DNA from: Candidatus Atribacteria bacterium
Lineage (GTDB): Bacteria > Atribacterota > Phoenicimicrobiia > Phoenicimicrobiales > Stramentimicrobiaceae
Direction: 5' to 3'
Assembly: GCA_016934875.1 (NCBI GenBank)
Contig: JAFGSC010000220.1
Span: 1 to 5,882 of the forward strand
DNA length: 5,882 bases
Shown here one piece after another: positions 5,247 to 5,882 of the stretch. The notes under the pieces were generated by a model. It was not told the origin of the DNA, did not search any database, and saw only the letters and a program-made list of their open reading frames with translations. The position numbers were made by a program, and so were the translations under genes. Position 1 is the stretch's first letter. Every line of letters starts with the position of its first letter.

Positions 5247-5882
5247 TCAGTCTTCTATTTCCCTATTTAAGAAATCTGCTTGATGAACATTTTCTAAGAA
5301 ATAAACGAGTAATTGGATCGTTGATTCAATATCATCGCGATGACACATCTCCACCACTGAGTGAATATATCTCGATGGAATAGAAAGACCACCAGTGATT
5401 ACCCCACAACGAGTTTTCTGTATAGAACCAGCATCCGTTCCTCCCCGTTCCATAATATCAACCTGATACTGAATTTTATTTTTTTCAGCCAATTCTCTTA
5501 GAAATTTGTACAGTCCACGGTGAGAAATCATGGATGAATTCATGACCGCAATTGCAGTACCTTTTCCCAGGGAACACCCTTTTTCTTCTTCCTTGATTCC
5601 CGGCGTATCCATTGCTATCGTTACATCAACCGCAATCCCAACATCGGGGTCAATAGCATACGAGGATGTCATGGCACCCCTTAAGCCAATCTCTTCCTGG
5701 GAAGTGGCAACCGCATAAATATCCACATAATGATCTTTAACCCTTCTCAGCGCTTCCAAGATTGTATAAACTCCCACCCGATTGTCTAGAGCTAAAGAAG
5801 TAACCACTTTATTATTCATCTGTACAAAATCACGATCAAAGGTGATAAAGTCACCTTGCTGCACTAATTCATTGACCTGATC
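5247..5882 (-). CDS. M42 family metallo-aminopeptidase, C-terminal part, cut by right edge
   Basis: The open frame runs to the right edge without a stop, so the true start is outside. The visible part is 211 residues, against about 350 usual for the family. M42 enzymes (also annotated as glutamyl or deblocking aminopeptidases and, misleadingly, endoglucanases) form large tetrahedral cytosolic complexes. They remove N-terminal residues from peptides using two metal ions. Numbering from the edge, the visible family residues are the bridging aspartate D33 (LALDNRVG), E63 and E64 (TSQEEIGLRG; catalytic base and metal ligand), D86 (AVDVTIAMDTPG) and H174 (YIHSVVE), plus the conserved RGGTDAG (146-152). 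The first histidine ligand would be outside the window. A GTG at 5864 is not the start, because the family pattern continues upstream of it (DQVNEL before VQQGDFITFDRDF). It is followed after 10 bp by the glycosylase gene, suggesting one transcript. Confidence 0.9.
   Translation of the reverse strand, partial: DQVNELVQQGDFITFDRDFVQMNNKVVTSLALDNRVGVYTILEALRRVKDHYVDIYAVATSQEEIGLRGAMTSSYAIDPDVGIAVDVTIAMDTPGIKEEEKGCSLGKGTAIAVMNSSMISHRGLYKFLRELAEKNKIQYQVDIMERGGTDAGSIQKTRCGVITGGLSIPSRYIHSVVEMCHRDDIESTIQLLVYFLENVHQADFLNREIED

Noticed and set aside
5862..5864. GTG at 5864 as the start of the M42 gene.
   Set aside because: The frame stays open to the window edge with family-like sequence, and the N-terminal third with the first metal histidine would be missing.

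Overview
The window is an AT-rich bacterial chromosome segment. Six protein genes all lie on the minus strand, so transcription runs from high to low coordinates. It reads as ordinary housekeeping DNA: I see no transposase, integrase, CRISPR array, rRNA or tRNA. The combination of genes suggests a low-GC anaerobic bacterium. These are an M42 aminopeptidase, an MagIII-like endonuclease III relative, an HD-type dGTPase, a membrane-anchored MepM/Csd3-like M23 endopeptidase, a secreted TPR protein and an Ldh_2-type dehydrogenase. The MepM/Csd3-like architecture is most familiar from diderms, so a diderm lineage such as Atribacterota or a deep clostridial relative is possible. The lineage is inference only.

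Reading in transcription order from the right edge: (1) the C-terminal part of an M42 metallo-aminopeptidase enters the window and ends at 5247. (2) After a 10-bp gap comes a complete endonuclease III-like DNA glycosylase (4577-5236) with a monofunctional active site and three of the four usual cluster cysteines. (3) A 112-bp AT-rich spacer with repeated ATAGATT/AATCTAT sites leads to a dGTPase-like HD phosphohydrolase (3322-4464). (4) A 225-bp spacer holds two tandem stem-loops and a promoter with a perfect TATAAT. It leads to an M23 peptidase (1624-3096) that begins at TTG behind a strong ribosome binding site. (5) About 40 bp later comes a secreted, tyrosine-rich TPR protein (661-1581). (6) A 534-bp non-coding stretch (127-660) holds a terminator-like stem, a large bulged hairpin, a dyad and a strong extended -10 promoter. 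(7) That promoter drives the first 42 codons of a malate/lactate dehydrogenase family protein, which runs off the left edge.

Functionally the M42 peptidase and the glycosylase look like one transcription unit (peptide turnover and base excision repair). The dGTPase-like enzyme (dNTP pool control) may be read through from them or started separately. The M23 peptidase and the TPR protein form a probable two-gene envelope unit, with a peptidoglycan hydrolase followed by an exported scaffold-like protein. The dehydrogenase starts a new unit. No convincing new multi-gene system is visible. The least explained parts are the one-sided bulged hairpin at 286-356 and the residue substitutions in the M23 peptidase and the glycosylase.
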